A stretch of DNA of 64,000 nucleotides from Thamnidium elegans (lineage: Eukaryota; Mucoromycota; Mucoromycetes; Mucorales; Mucoraceae): NCBI GenBank assembly GCA_025201345.1, contig JAIXMG010000012.1:620001-684000 (forward strand), written 5' to 3'. The notes below the pieces were generated by a model. That model saw nothing but the letters and a program-made list of their open reading frames with translations. It did not search any database and was not told where the DNA came from. The stretch's first letter is position 1; the number at the start of each line of letters is the position of its first letter. Made by a program: the position numbers and the translations under genes. Below are positions 50,888-63,505 of this stretch, in pieces.

Positions 50888-51250
50888 AACTTGGTTAATC
50901 CTTGGTACACCACCCAGTGGCAATTTAGGGAAATTCCTGGTACGCCACCATATCATAAAGAAAATCTCTTTGAAATATTTAAACATTTGATTATTATATA
51001 AAAGGTACTTGCTTGTGTGTGAATTCATTGTTAAAAAAAAAGGAAAAGAAAAGGATGATAAAAATGATTCATTTAATCATCATAATATATTTACTTTCTC
51101 ACGTAAACTTGATTTTACCTGTGGACTTTAATGTTGAGGATTACCTTCCACCACTCTAAAAACATTGCTTGACTTATCAATCTTCCCCTTTCTTTTCCCT
51201 TTCTTTTCCTTTTTCTTTTTCTTATCCTTTTAAATAAAATTATCTCGAAG
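50888..51250 (+). pseudogene. Inverted, internally deleted copy of the neighbouring gene
   Basis: On the plus strand, 50893-50990 matches an internal part of the minus-strand pseudogene (ILGTPP, then a stretch ending in a HHIIKK-like segment), and 51121-51160 matches its last codons (DFNVEDYLPPL and stop), followed by the same purine/pyrimidine 3' flank to 51247. The sequence between is missing, so this is a deleted second copy in head-to-head orientation. Confidence 0.7.
51121..51247. repeat. Inverted-repeat arm, right
   Basis: Reverse complement of 48629-48767. Both arms stop at the same outer position, next to TCTCGA / CGAGAT-like sequence, which suggests a defined element boundary rather than a random break. 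Confidence 0.82.
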
Positions 51251-51445
51251 TGTATAGCGTCTCTCATCAAGATACCAATTGTATTATATAGAAAAAGTTA
51301 AAAAAAAGTAGTATTATTATCATTCTTCGTTATATTTTACCAAGGAAGCTATTTGCTTAGAAACATATGCCAGCTTTATATATATTGCCCCAAAGTCTTA
51401 TAAAATGTCTGCATATAGTTTATTTATTTATTTATTTTAAATGCG

Positions 51446-52964
51446 TCATGATTGAACTACAGAAGGGAATGGATTATCTTTACTAAGTACAAGAAACATC
51501 TTTTCATGAGATAAATAACCCTTCATATATCCCTTAAAAATCATATTCGCCAACATCCATTCTGCTTCTTCCAAATCAACATGTAATCCTTCAAAATCAA
51601 GTGCCTGTTTAAACGTTTGAATAGGAATTCTTGTATTCATTCCCAAAATGAGATATCTAAGCTTATAATTAAATACAATGTATCATTTATAATAATAATA
51701 ATAATAATAATAAAACTTACACTTTTCTAAACAATTGTCTTATCGCAATGCTTTCTGCTTTCTCAATAGCAAAATAAGTACCTTGTCGAATCAACAAAGG
51801 TTCAGACATAGTTAATGCGACATTAAACGCCTTGACGTCTCCAATACGAATAGCTGTCGCCAAATCACCATAAATTTGACGCGTCTTTTGAAACTTTTTA
51901 AATAATGCATTTGTTGGTAAAATGCCTCTCATTAACTTAACTGGTAACAATGTTTGTAAAATAAGTCTAAATAAAAAAAAACACGTAAGTAACAAACATT
52001 AAAAATATACACTATATATATTTTTTTAAAAAAATCACGTACTCTTTGTTCTTAAGACTCTTATTTGTACATTCTTTAAAAGCCAACTTTAATTCATGCT
52101 CTGCTTTAACATAATCCTCTTCTAAAAAATAAAGTCTACCGAGATAATATCTAAACGTAACTCGATCACTCTTTGGAAATTGATCAATGGATGGCATATC
52201 TGCTGCTTTTACTGCTCGAAGAATATTCTTACAAAGGTTTTGTTGTCTCAACTATATATATATATATGTATATAAAAGATCTTATGAGTAAATTATCATC
52301 TACATATACATATATACACGTACCTTAAAGTAAATACGAAACAAGATACCAATCATACAATAAGTACCATACTTTTTAGATGAATGTAATACGCCTCGAT
52401 CAGTAATACAATAAGTAAACGATTTACTAATCACGTTAGCTGCTTCTTCTAATTTTTTACGTTGTCCTTCTACTGCTTCCAATTCATCGTCTGCTCTGGA
52501 AGCAACAATACGTAAATCATTATTAATAATATACAACGTAGGTAAACACCAGCGAGTCATGGTACCCATACCTCTTTGAAACGCTCTAAAATAAATAAAA
52601 TATAAGTACACAACGATAGCAAAAAAAAAAAAAAACTTTTGCTTTACTGAACGAGTTCTTTTTGTGAATCAAAAGCTGCTTCATAATCTCCTTCATCAAA
52701 AGCAAGAATAGTCTTTACATGATTAGCTACAATTTCGTTCCAAGGTGCGTCGAATTTACTCTTGCAAATCATGTCAAGTTGAGCAGGCTAATTTAGATTA
52801 GAATAAAGTATATTTTTTTTATAAAATGTAATTACTTGAATGTGTTGATGAATAATATGTTTGACATGGTTATCTTGTAACGAAAGCAAAGGTGCTAATC
52901 CTTTTCCATTCTCGTTATTGATATGGTTTTCTAATTTATTAAAGTAAGTTTGAATACCAAGCAT
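51446..52964 (-). CDS. PCID2/Csn12-type PCI-domain protein
   Basis: Exons 52836-52964, 52648-52787, 52324-52585, 52043-52251, 51721-51966 and 51446-51656 (minus strand) encode 398 residues. The chain matches PCID2/Thp1/Csn12: CLPTLYIINNDLRIVASRAD, KKYGTYCMIGILFRIYFKLR, FRYYLGRLYFLEEDYVKAEH, ILQTLLPVKLMRGILPT, and the winged-helix end MLANMIFKGYMKGYLSHEKM with LSKDNPFPS. Family members belong to TREX-2 (mRNA export) or accompany the COP9 signalosome in yeast. The two roles cannot be told apart here. The start is 129 bp from the divergent CLP1 start. Confidence 0.92.
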
Positions 52965-53093
52965 TGAAAAAGTAAAGAAGAATAAAACCCAATTTTTTTT
53001 TGAGAAAATTATATATAAATACAAGTGGTGTATTTAAACTGTATTTAAACTGTTTACTTTTTCTTTTTTTTCTATTACGTTTAAATCTCAAAA
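52965..53093. promoter_or_regulatory. Bidirectional promoter, PCID2 and CLP1
   Basis: Only 129 bp separate the two start codons. It contains a duplicated GTATTTAAACTG near 53030-53052 and a pyrimidine tract before the CLP1 start. With so little room, the two genes almost certainly share promoter elements; both products act in nuclear mRNA 3'-end formation and export. Confidence 0.6.
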
Positions 53094-54636
53094 ATGCAAG
53101 ACAAGGTAATCACGAACAGAAAAAAATAACAAAAACAACACTAACACACACTTATAAAAGGAAGATCTAGAACCAACACGCGAAGTAACATTAGGCCCCG
53201 ATCACGAATTTCGTTTTGAAGTAGAATTCAACACCAAAGTCAGTATAAAATTGCAAAAAGGAACTGCTGAGATTTTCGGTACAGAGTTAGCCGTAGGTGT
53301 CACTTACACATTCAGTGGTCGAAAAGCTGCTGTCTACACATGGCACGGCTGTACTTTAGAAGTCAAAGGACAATTTCTAGTAGAATACACCGCTAACGAA
53401 ACGCCAATGACAAGTTATCTCAATACACATTTGGCTTTAGAACAAATCAGACAAAACGCAAAACAAAACCAAGATTTAGGCCCTCGTGTCCTTGTTATTG
53501 GCCCTCATGATGTAGGTAAAACTTCTCTTTGTAAAATACTCGTGAGTTATTCATTGAGACAAGGTGGAAGTCCAATTTATGTATCTTTAGATACAACAGA
53601 GGTACTGAAAAATATCCTAGTTATTTTTTTTTCTGATTGTTATTAATATATACTAAAAGGGCTCAATTACAATGCCTGGTACCGTCACTGCTACATGTAT
53701 CAGTAATATTATTGACGTAGAAGAAGGATTTGGATCTTCAGCAACCACTGCTGCATCCATGGGCTCATCCACCATGCCACTTGCTTACTACTACGGTTTT
53801 GAAAGCCCGGCCGAAAACGTCAAACTTTATAAACTAGTAACCTCTCAACTCTCAGAAGCCATTCGAAGCAGAATGGCAGTGGATGAAGAGTGTCGTAACT
53901 CTGGCTTTATTATTGATACAGCAGGTCTTATTGACAATGTAGGCTACGATATTATTCAACACATCATTCAAGACTTCAATGGTAACAATATATCTTCCTC
54001 CTATCACACACATATATTAACATTTTTCAAAAAAAAAAAAAAAAAGTCAATGTATTGATCGTATTAGGTCATGAAAGACTTTACAGTGACATGAACAGAA
54101 TTTACGGCTCCAGCCAAAAAGTGTCTGTAGTCAAACTCTCTAAATCCGGTGGTGTTGTTGAACGCGATCGTCAATTCAAGATTCGCTTACAAAGAACCAA
54201 GATCCACGAATACTTTTACGGAACTCCCAAGTGTGAATTATCTCCTTACAGTATGTTGGTAAACCACGACGATATCAAGATTTGGAGAGTAGGAGATGTC
54301 ATTGCTCCCTCAAGTGCTTTGCCTCTTGGTATGGATAGTTCCTCAAACGAAACTCAGTTAGTCAAAGTAGATAATTATGATATGTGTTTACATTCTATTT
54401 TGGCTATTATAAATATTGATCAGACCGAATCTGAGAATAGAATATTGGAAAATAATGTCGCTGGGTTTATTTACGTGTAAGTGTTATAAAATAATGTGTG
54501 TGTAAGTATTAATCCGTATATATGTAGTTCGGATGTGGATGAAGAAAAGAGAAAAGTGACTATTCTTTCTCCTTCACCTGGTAGATTACCTAAAAAACAT
54601 CTTTTGATGGGTTCGTTCAAATGGATGGAAACATAA
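53094..54636 (+). CDS. CLP1: Clp1, pre-mRNA cleavage factor subunit
   Basis: Exons 53094-53105, 53161-53601, 53660-53981, 54047-54476 and 54528-54636 encode 437 residues. The first coding exon is only 12 nt. N-terminal beta domain (LGPDHEFRFEVEFN, AEIFGTELAVGVTYTFSGRK), P-loop GPHDVGKTS, a central kinase-like domain (GFIIDTAGLIDNVGYDIIQH), and a C-terminal domain (FIYVSDVDEEKRKVTILSPS, PKKHLLMG). Clp1 binds Pcf11 in cleavage factor IA and, in animals, acts as an RNA 5'-kinase; fungal Clp1 keeps ATP binding but is often inactive. Three of its four introns end in AAAG-type 3' sites. Confidence 0.95.
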
Positions 54637-54999
54637 AACTACCCTGTACATATAAAGAACTATATATATTAAAAATCTTTTTTCATAAAATATATCTTTT
54701 TGTCTCTTATTAAATTATACAATACTACTTTTTTTTCACACAAGTATTTATTTGATTCACTTCTTTGGATCGACCGTGTAAATTGACTGTGCAGCAAGAA
54801 TTTCCCATCTTGATACACGTTTTGTCCAAGTGTGTAAAAGTAAGGTGCAAATGGGTTTATCGGCGGTAACTAAAACAAATCGGTGTGGAAACCTGGAATA
54901 ATAAACAATTATGCAGCACTGACATTAATTACTTTTTTTTCTCTCTCTAAAAGTTTGACGTTTTTATTACTTTACAGATCTTTTTCTTTTTCTTTAAAA
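54637..54999. other. Intergenic, no gene seen
   Basis: About 360 bp between CLP1 and the secreted-protein gene, both on the plus strand. AT-rich; a T/C-rich stretch (54935-54996) forms the likely leader of the next gene. Confidence 0.5.
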
Positions 55000-56693
55000 A
55001 TGAAGCTATACTCTATACTTTACGTCTTGTTTTTAACATCTGTATGGGCTAGTAATAAATTTGGAGATTACTTACAAGTAGTTAAACCAGGCACTTGTGT
55101 CAACCCTCTCAATGCAACTTCAGATTTCTTTAGCTTTGTAAGTTACCAAAGAATTTTTTTTTAAAAAAAAAACTAAACGTTTCTTATTTATCACTTCAAA
55201 AGATGAAACATTTCAATGTGATTAGTATCAACAGTGTTTACGCAGACAACAGTCTATTCATCAAGGGCCCCTTAGCAGCCGGTGCGGACCTTACAGCCCC
55301 CGGCTCCATCTCTATCAACATGCGCCAACGCAACACACCATGTTCTAACTCAACCGAGATCACTAGTATGGGCATCTACACACGCACGCTCGCCGGCCTC
55401 GCCAACATTTTAGTATCTGGTCAAGTCATCACCAGAACCAAGACAAACACCGGTAAATACTTTGTACAAGTCGATCGCAATTGTAAAACATATTCTACAT
55501 TTGGCTCTTTGTTTTCAATTATTTATCCAAACACAATGGCAATTACACATTTTCTTTGGGGTTTTGCTCAAACACCATCGCATCAAATAAAGGATGATCG
55601 GACGGTGATTAAAAATTTACATAATTTTGATGAGAGGTTCTGGACCTTTACTGTAGGACTCTGTGGAGCCGATGCGTGTCAGGCTACCAGTGAAGGGTTA
55701 CAGTCGACAGGGGATATGTTTATTTCAAGTGAATGGAAAGGACCTTCTGCTCCTGGGTATCCTGTAGATAGAGTTATAATTATTAATGTAAGTCAATTTG
55801 TAATGTACGCTATTTTTTTAATGTAAAAAAAAAGGTTGCATTAAATCCAGGGACAGTATTTAATATTAATGCGCTAAACCCATCTATTGGTTTAAATGGA
55901 TGTCGTGTCGTTTATAATTTTGCACCTGCTGACGATGGATTTAATATCTATGAAGAGTACGCTACTACTATTCGTCGTATTTCATCAGGCACATGGACTG
56001 GAATGTTAATTGCTTCCTACAGTAAATATTGAAAAAAAAAATCGTAATACACAAAAGTACTTATTCAAAAAAAAAAAAGGTACGTTTTCCAATTCTGACA
56101 CCGGTAGTTTTACAGGCCAACTCGTTGTGTACGAATTCCACGGATCTGGACGTACCAGTATAGTTGGAGACTTTGAAGATATTGACGGAACTGCATGTAA
56201 CCTAGACTGGAGCTGTTGGCCATCTACCAATGCTTCAACCGCTCCTGCTTCCAACACCTCTTATATTTACGAATTAGAAACAACTGTATCAAATGTAAAA
56301 GAAATTTCGGTTATTGCTGAAACAAGTAAATCGATTTTAACAAGTACTTTAACTCGGACTGAGACCACATTTTCATTTATCGATGTTACATCTACCGAAA
56401 TTGTCACTGTTACAGATACTCAAACACGGACAGTTTATGTTACGTCAATAGAGTCAAGTACAGAAGAAACAACATCCTACATATCCTCGACGGATTTTTA
56501 TACAGTGATAGAGGACGAAGTATCATTAACTACGCAGACCGATCAAATACGCTTCGTTACTATAACCACTACAATGATGACTACGACTATAAACGTGCCG
56601 TATACCTCAAGTACAACTACCACTGTTGGTAGATTAGCTACAGAAACAGTTACCAAAAGTGCTTTTATGTTAACAACCATAACCAAAATTTGA
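55000..56693 (+). CDS. Secreted Ser/Thr-rich surface protein, 507 aa
   Basis: Exons 55000-55137, 55203-55787, 55835-56021 and 56080-56693 encode 507 residues. A signal peptide is clear (MKLYSILYVLFLTSVWA). The next 330 residues form a cysteine-containing domain (PCSNSTEITSM, GLCGADACQA, NGCRVVYNFAP, CNLDWSCWPS) that I do not recognise. The last 150 residues are rich in Thr, Ser and Val with patterns such as TSTEIVTVTDTQT, typical of O-mannosylated fungal wall stalks. The C-terminus lacks a GPI signal, so the protein is either secreted or held in the wall in another way. Introns 1-3 all end in runs of A before AG. Confidence 0.8.
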
Positions 56694-56794
56694 ATAAAAA
56701 AACTTTTTTTTTTGGATATAAATAATGATATTTCCTATCATTTTTTTTTTATTATTACAACACATCTAAAAATTTACAAATTGCTTTCTCTGTT

Positions 56795-58668
56795 TTAATA
56801 GTTTTCCCATCCCTATACATAAAAAAAAAAAAAGTATATTAGATACATGTTATAACCAAATATTTTAAATAACACTTACAACATTGTCGAGCTTCTCTAC
56901 TTTAGTCATGACTTCACCTTCCATCTTTTTCATGTAAGCAGCCATTTGCTTTTGAATACCGGGAATAGAGGCACCCAAGATACGAATAGCAAGTAAAGCA
57001 GCGTTAGTACTGTTATTGACAGCAACAGTAGCGACAGGAATACCACGCTAAAAAAAAAAATTGTATAAATAAAATAAAAAAAATATAAAAAACACATTAA
57101 AAAAGATTAAAACTTACAGGCATTTGTACAATACTATAAAGGGAATCAACGCCATCAAGAGAACTACCCTTGACGGGAACACCAATAACAGGAAGAGGAG
57201 TCATAGCAGCGACCATACCAGGCAAATGAGCAGCACCACCAGCACCAGCAATAATAGCCATTAACCCACGTTCAGAGGCAGACTCGGCATACTCAACCAT
57301 ACGAGCAGGTGTACGATGAGCGGATACAATAGAAAGTTCAAATGGAATACCAAAATCCTTCAAGATTTGTGCACCAACCTTCATCACTGGTAAATCAGAA
57401 TCGGACCCCATAATCATACCAACCAAAGGTCTCAAAGTCAATGCACGTTCAACACCAGGTTCCATAGCTTCCAAAATAGGCTTCAAGTTCTTTTGTACTT
57501 GCATCATGGACTCACCAACCAAAGTGATATGACCCATCTTACGTCCAGCTCTACATTCCTTCTTACCGTATAAATGAATTGTAGCACCATCTACCAAAAG
57601 TGCTTCTTGACAAGGTTTATAACACTCTGTCATATCAGTATTGGAACCTAAAATATTAACCATAATAGAAGCAGGGACCTTCATAGCAGTAGATCCAAGA
57701 GGCATATCTAAAATAGCACGCATATGGTTTTCGTATTGAGAGGTCTCACAAGCTTCAATAGTGTAATGACCAGAGTTATGAGGACGAGGTGCGATTTCGT
57801 TTAAAAGGATCTCTCCATTGGCCATCACAAACATCTCAACACCAAAAATACCTGCGCCAGGGAAAGACTTGATAGCATTTTCAGCGACCTTTTGAGCCTT
57901 GGTAGCAACAGCGCCATCGATTTGAGCGGGTGCAATAACCAAATGACAAATACTGTTTTTATGAATAGTCTCCACGACAGGATAAGAAAGAATTTCACCG
58001 TTGGCACGACGTACCACCATAACAGCCAACTCCTTTACAAAGGGAGCCCATTTCTCAGCATAAAGAGGAGTCTTTGATAAAGCTTCAACAGCCTTTTCAA
58101 CCTCTCCTTCATTCTTGACAACATAATTACCTTTGCCATCATAAGCCATAGTCTTTGACTTAAGCATCAAAGGATACCCAAATTTTTTGCCTGCTTCTTT
58201 TAATGCCTCTGCATCAGCAATTTCAACATACTCTGCAACAGGGATACCGAATGATTCAAGATGCTTCTTTTGGTTATATTTATCTTGAATGGTCTTGACT
58301 GTAAAAGCAGAAGGACAAACGCGAACTTTACCTTCAGTTTCAATGGCAGCTAATACGCCAGCATCAACGTGTTCAATCTCAACGGTTAATACATCGACTT
58401 GAGAAGCTAATTCACGGATCTTGGTGGCATCGTTAAATGCACCTTGGATATGAGGTTGTGTGGATTCGATTTGTTTGGCAGGTGAATCGATAGGTGCATC
58501 AAGAATGGTGACTTGGAGGTTTAATCTGGATGCTGCTTCAATCATCATACGGCCTAACTGGCCACCTAAAAATGGATTATTAGTATCTTCTTTTTTTTTT
58601 TTTTGTTGTTGTTGTTGTATGTGTGTATATACTTTACCACCAAGGATACCAACTTTTTGATTGTTCAT
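56795..58668 (-). CDS. ADE2: Phosphoribosylaminoimidazole carboxylase (PurK-PurE fusion)
   Basis: Exons 58638-58668, 57118-58565, 56880-57047 and 56795-56812 (minus strand) encode 554 residues. N-terminal PurK-like ATP-grasp part: [43 protein letters not shown] and [19 protein letters not shown]-terminal PurE part: [50 protein letters not shown] and the end GWENY. This domain order is that of fungal Ade2/Ade6, which carboxylates AIR to CAIR in de novo purine synthesis; loss gives red colonies in yeasts. The first intron (58566-58637) is a stop-free multiple of three. Confidence 0.97.
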
Positions 58669-60399
58669 GACTATTATATTGAAGAAAAGGGAAAAGAGAT
58701 GAAAGATATATCCTAAATGGTAGCTTCTTTTTTAAAAGAGATTTTCTATACAGTGACTGTTAATCAGGTGAGTAATGCATCTTTTTTTTTTTGTCAGATT
58801 GGGTTTTCCCAAAAAAAAAAAGAGACGCACTTGTATATTTCGTTTATATTGATATAGATATCTTTTAAAAGTCAAATAGAAATGTTTCTGTGGGGTTAGC
58901 TAGTTAAATCGTAGTAGTAATATAAACGCCAAGGTGTTAAAGAAATGAGAAATCCATGTCAAGAAGATCAAGCGGGAGTTAGAATGAGTCAATGGCTGCT
59001 TTTCAACTTGAACTCCAGATGCTTTTTTGAAAAGAGTCTAGCAGAGGGAGATACCTCTCTTTCTTTCTGTATAATAGTCGAAGCTAGCATATACATCTTT
59101 TTTTATTGAACTTATATATACACAAGTACTATTTAACTCGTACTTACAGTTATTCTTCGTGTGGGTCATCATAAAACCCAGCTAAAATCGCATATGTCTG
59201 CTATGAAAATAGTCATTTAAATAAAAAGATAAACTATTGCTAGGTGCGATCAATCATATATACATATTTGATATTTCGAAATGAGTGAGCGGATACCCTT
59301 TGTTTTTTTGATTATTTTTTTTAGAAGTTTACGACCCTTTTAAACACAGTTTTCTCTAATATATCTATTGTGGAATTAAGTTATCTATCGAATATTGGTA
59401 GTTTAGCTACAAAAATATGGACTAACCGCGCTAAAACCAGTATTAAACTCTCTGCATCTACTGTTTATACATTACCTTAGTAAAAGTGCATGTAGTTGTT
59501 AAGGACTTTTGTGAAACGAGTATCCCAAATTTAAAAAATTGATCAGATAAACTGCAAAAAAAAAAAAAAAAAAAAAAAAAACCAAACCATAATAAAAATG
59601 ATTGGCACTCATTTCTACAATAGATATATACATTTATCGAATGTTCAAACGTATTAGAATTGAGAAAGGGAGTCATTCAACTTTTACGTTTTTAATTGTT
59701 TATTTAAAAAAAATCTAGTCGCTTAGTTACGGAAGGTACAAATATGATTTCACATTGTTAATGTAAACATTACGGTTATTCTTCAAGTGTTTATCTGGAA
59801 ACTCAAGTCTGTTATCTATATTTATAAAACATTCACACTTACAAATCGTCAAAAAAAAAAGTTCAGCCAAATATATTTTGACAGTGTGTCTAGTCATGAC
59901 ACCTGACAAAAAAAAGTTTATTATGACACCTAGTTGAAACAATGATAAATACCACAAATAAATTGCATACACAAAACATATTTTTCTGTCTTTTAGTATT
60001 ATATTGTTAAGTTCCTAAACAGGTGTTACAGTTAAGCATATCTAACTGATATGCATGTATGTTTTGATAGCATTTTAAAACCATGTTTACGATCACTTAC
60101 TTGCAGTTATTTAACTAATATTAAAATTATTATGTTATTGTCAGACTATCAAGTGTATCCCGATAGTGAAACCTAGCTAATATTAATAAAACGAAAACGT
60201 GGCTAGGGTCAATAACTTTTATTGGGTATACTTTAAGAGAATCATATTTAAATTGACTAAATAGCCATCACAAGCATTTTTTTTTTTACGTTATCGACAA
60301 GAGAAAATACCCCAATTTAGAAGAAGAAAACGAGTGGATATGTTTGACAATAATAATGGGCCTCCGATATTAAAAAAAAAAAAAAAAAAAAAACGGGAT
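58669..60399. other. Intergenic, no gene seen
   Basis: About 1.7 kb between ADE2 and an unknown gene. Short open frames here are T/A-rich and unconvincing. An A-run lies at about 59555-59580 and another at 60371-60393 near the 3' end of the next gene. ATGACACCT occurs twice about 30 bp apart (59896 and 59923). Confidence 0.55.
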
Positions 60400-62090
60400 T
60401 TATTTTTTGATACGCTTATTAGAATCAACAAGTTCAGAATCTACTGAAATTGAAGCAGGCCTTTTCTTAATATTATGAAATACAGATTGTAATAGATGAG
60501 AAGAATTTGATTGTTTTTCTTCTTCGTCAGGGATTTCAGGCATTAAAAGTGAGCCATCGCCAGGATACTTGTATACGGAAGGACCGATGGATAAGGGTTG
60601 TTCCGAACTTCCTTTTTCGGTATTATCTACAGTTTGTTCATACTTGTGGAATAATTAAGGTTTGAACAATAAACAGAAATATATATTTTTTTTTTTACAA
60701 ATTAGATTACCATATCAAGGGCGGGTATATCCATTGAATCTAAGATCATTTGAATAAAGTCTCCCATACTCTTTTCAAATGTTTGTAATGGAAAGCGTTG
60801 AGCCAGCTTTTGAAAGTGAGAATGAAGATCGGTTCCTTCAACGACCAAAAACTGATAACAGTACAAATTAATTAGTAAACAAAAAAAATAAAAACAATAA
60901 TAAAGCTTATTATAAATACACTTTACATCTTTTTCTCGTTCTCTCACTTGAGTTTTAAATAAATACATTGTACGCGTCTTTGGGAATAGTAAGTGGTGAT
61001 CAGCTGCTCTAATTCCCCATTCATCAACTTGTTGAATCTCTTCATCTTCATCTTCATCCTCGGAAAGTTCATCTACATGGTCCTCATCTTCAACATCACC
61101 ATATGAGAATATTTCAAATATGGGCTCTAAACCAGCTTGTGTATCACACAAGTAACTTTCAATAGCTGCTTGTGTCAATAATTCTAGAAAAAGATCGTAC
61201 CAACGTGGAGGCATACCACCACCCATCACTTTTTGACCGGCAAACATCATGGGTTTTCCATCTTGTTCTTCTGACTCTAAAGCACGTCGAAGCATATCTG
61301 CACTGGTTCTTAAGAAGGTGGGTATAGCTTCGATTAATCCAGCAGGAGGAGTTGGGGGAGAAATGGAAGCTAAATCTAAAGTTTTAAATGATTGAGATTC
61401 ATCGTGATGTGTTTCATGTTCTTCTAATTTATGAAGGTGACCCATTAAAAGTGCATTTTCAGGCTTATCCTTCAAGTAAGGAGATCTACAACCATAACAA
61501 CTTTGAACACGATGTCTTCTACAATAAGGGGGTAAAATTGGTGTTGAAAAAATCTTTTGACGTCTTTTAATATCGCAAGGTTCATCATGAATATCTGTTT
61601 CTATAACAACAGCAATTTGAGTTTCATGTCTTCTACGTCTAGAGGAGGTGTGAGCAATAACATGTTGACCAGTAGATAAGGCATCAAATCTTCCGAATAC
61701 AAGGTTTGTTAATTGACAAAGATGAAGTCTTTGTTCAAAATTTGAATCGATAGTAAATGAAGGTGTTTTGTTACAATGGCTTGATAAAATACCAGCGACA
61801 ACTGATTCAACAGCATGCTTATCTTGTTCAGCCTTTGAAGCGGTATCAATCCAACGTTGCTTACGTATTTCTATCGAATCATCTAATTTTGATTGAGGCA
61901 AAGGTAAAGATAACTCTAATAACTCTACACTGGCCTGCTTTAATCTTGATTGGATTGATAAATAAAGTAAATAATCCAAAATAATTTTATTCGTTGACTG
62001 TGTCGACTCAGTCTTTATCGCTTTTGTTGTTGTTACATTATTTAACTTTTCTTCTTCATTTGGTGAAAATATTAATTTGCTAGTTTTCAT
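60400..62090 (-). CDS. Unknown conserved-looking protein, 515 aa
   Basis: Exons 60927-62090, 60711-60851 and 60400-60642 (minus strand) encode 515 residues. No domain is recognised. The first 130 residues are probably helical (IILDYLLYLSIQSRLKQASV). A basic cluster SSRRRRHE and a Cys/His group (CRRHRVQSCYGCRSPY) follow. Residues about 275-330 look folded (PTFLRTSADMLRRALESEEQ, PPRWYDLFLELLTQAAIESY), then a strongly acidic stretch (ELSEDEDEDEEIQQVDEWG). The end is low-complexity with a basic KKRP and NKRIKK, possibly nuclear signals. The start at 62090 is the first ATG in frame. The intron at 60852-60926 is a stop-free multiple of three. Confidence 0.78.
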
Positions 62091-62865
62091 ACTAAAAAAA
62101 CTTACCAAAATGAATTTTTTATTTTAAAACAGAAAAAAAAAGGGGGAAAATAATTATAAAAAAAAAAAATTATTATATCATTAAAAAAAGTCACCGGAAT
62201 TTTTAAAAACCAGATATAAATTTTAGTGACATATCGAAAAAAAGCAATACTATGTAGTAAAAGTTTATTTCTGTACTATGCGCAGGTTAATGAGTAATAA
62301 TACGTCTACCTATATATATATATATATATAAGCTGTTATTTCGAAAATAAGATTATTTTTTTTTATATGTATGCGTTACCTTCTAAAAAATATTACTCGT
62401 CATCGACGGTAGGCCTCGTAGCTAAGGAAGGATTAACTGACATTGGAGGGAAAAAACGGGAAAAGTAACACCAAAAATAAACATAGTAAGCCTAGATAAG
62501 CTTATCTCTTTTTCTTTTTTCAAATACATAACATTATTAACCTTCTTTTCACTATGTTGGTAGTAATTATAAGTGTGATTGAACTTCGCATTATGATTGA
62601 GATTTTTCATATCTTTTATGATTATGATATTTGAGATTTATACTTTTTAGATTTATGTTTTTAAACGGACTATGTTGCTATGATAATCTTTATAAGATTA
62701 TGTTTCTTATTAATTGGTGTTTTATTATGTACGAGCTACCCTCAAATACCACACCGCCATTAACATTAACAACTCCTGCCAAATATATCTCAAACTTATA
62801 TTAAAAAAATAAAATTGACTTAATTAATAAGCAGGAACTTTGTTTTTATTTCAAACAGTGATTAT
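62091..62865. other. Intergenic, no gene seen
   Basis: About 775 bp. Contains an (AT)n stretch near 62313-62330 and AT-rich sequence without recognisable signals. Confidence 0.5.
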
Positions 62866-63505
62866 ACCAGCACGAGTACATACTTTCCATATCAACAAGT
62901 CGCATTTGAAGATTCAAACTTCTGTGCATTATGAAAAATACGTTTGAATATGAAAAACATTGAAATTTGCTATTGCAAAAATCCAAAAAAGCCACTCCTC
63001 TGCTCTAAAAAATCATTGGAACTTAAACCTTTGGAATACCACCAATATCCGGCCAAGCTGAAAGAAGCGAAACAATGAAAGAGTAAAAATTTATAAAGTT
63101 TTGATAAACGTATGGACTACTAGTTTTTTTTTTTTCTTTTTCATCTGCTTAAAATTAGCGCTGGTGTTTCCTCAAGCATTCCAGTGCTTGTACAAGCACC
63201 TGTGCTTAACATTTAACCATGATGAGCGTTAAAGCCAGCGTTGAATTGTGAATTTTTGTACGCTAATAACTTAACATGATAGTAAATATAATGTACAATA
63301 CTTTCACAAGGAGTTTTCGAGAAGTTATTTTTTAGAGGATTTCATATTTAAACAGATGAAAGGAAATTTTTATTAATTTCAATGACATATTTTTCTTAAT
63401 GCACAGAAGTTTGAATCTTCAAATGCGACAAGTCGGTCTGAAAAACCCCGACATCTGAAATTTTAAAATGCGGCTTGTTGATATGGAAAGGCTGTACTAG
63501 TATTT
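62866..63505. repeat. Large imperfect palindrome / foldback element
   Basis: Left arm (about 62866-62973) is the reverse complement of the right arm (about 63375-63505), sharing for example CATTTGAAGATTCAAACTTC with only scattered differences; the right arm has about 45 extra bases. At the centre of symmetry (63184-63199) lies the perfect 16-bp palindrome GTGCTTGTACAAGCAC. The outer end of the right arm is the 3' coding end of the next gene, and the left arm carries an inverted copy of the same codons (TFPYQQ-like). Confidence 0.8.
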
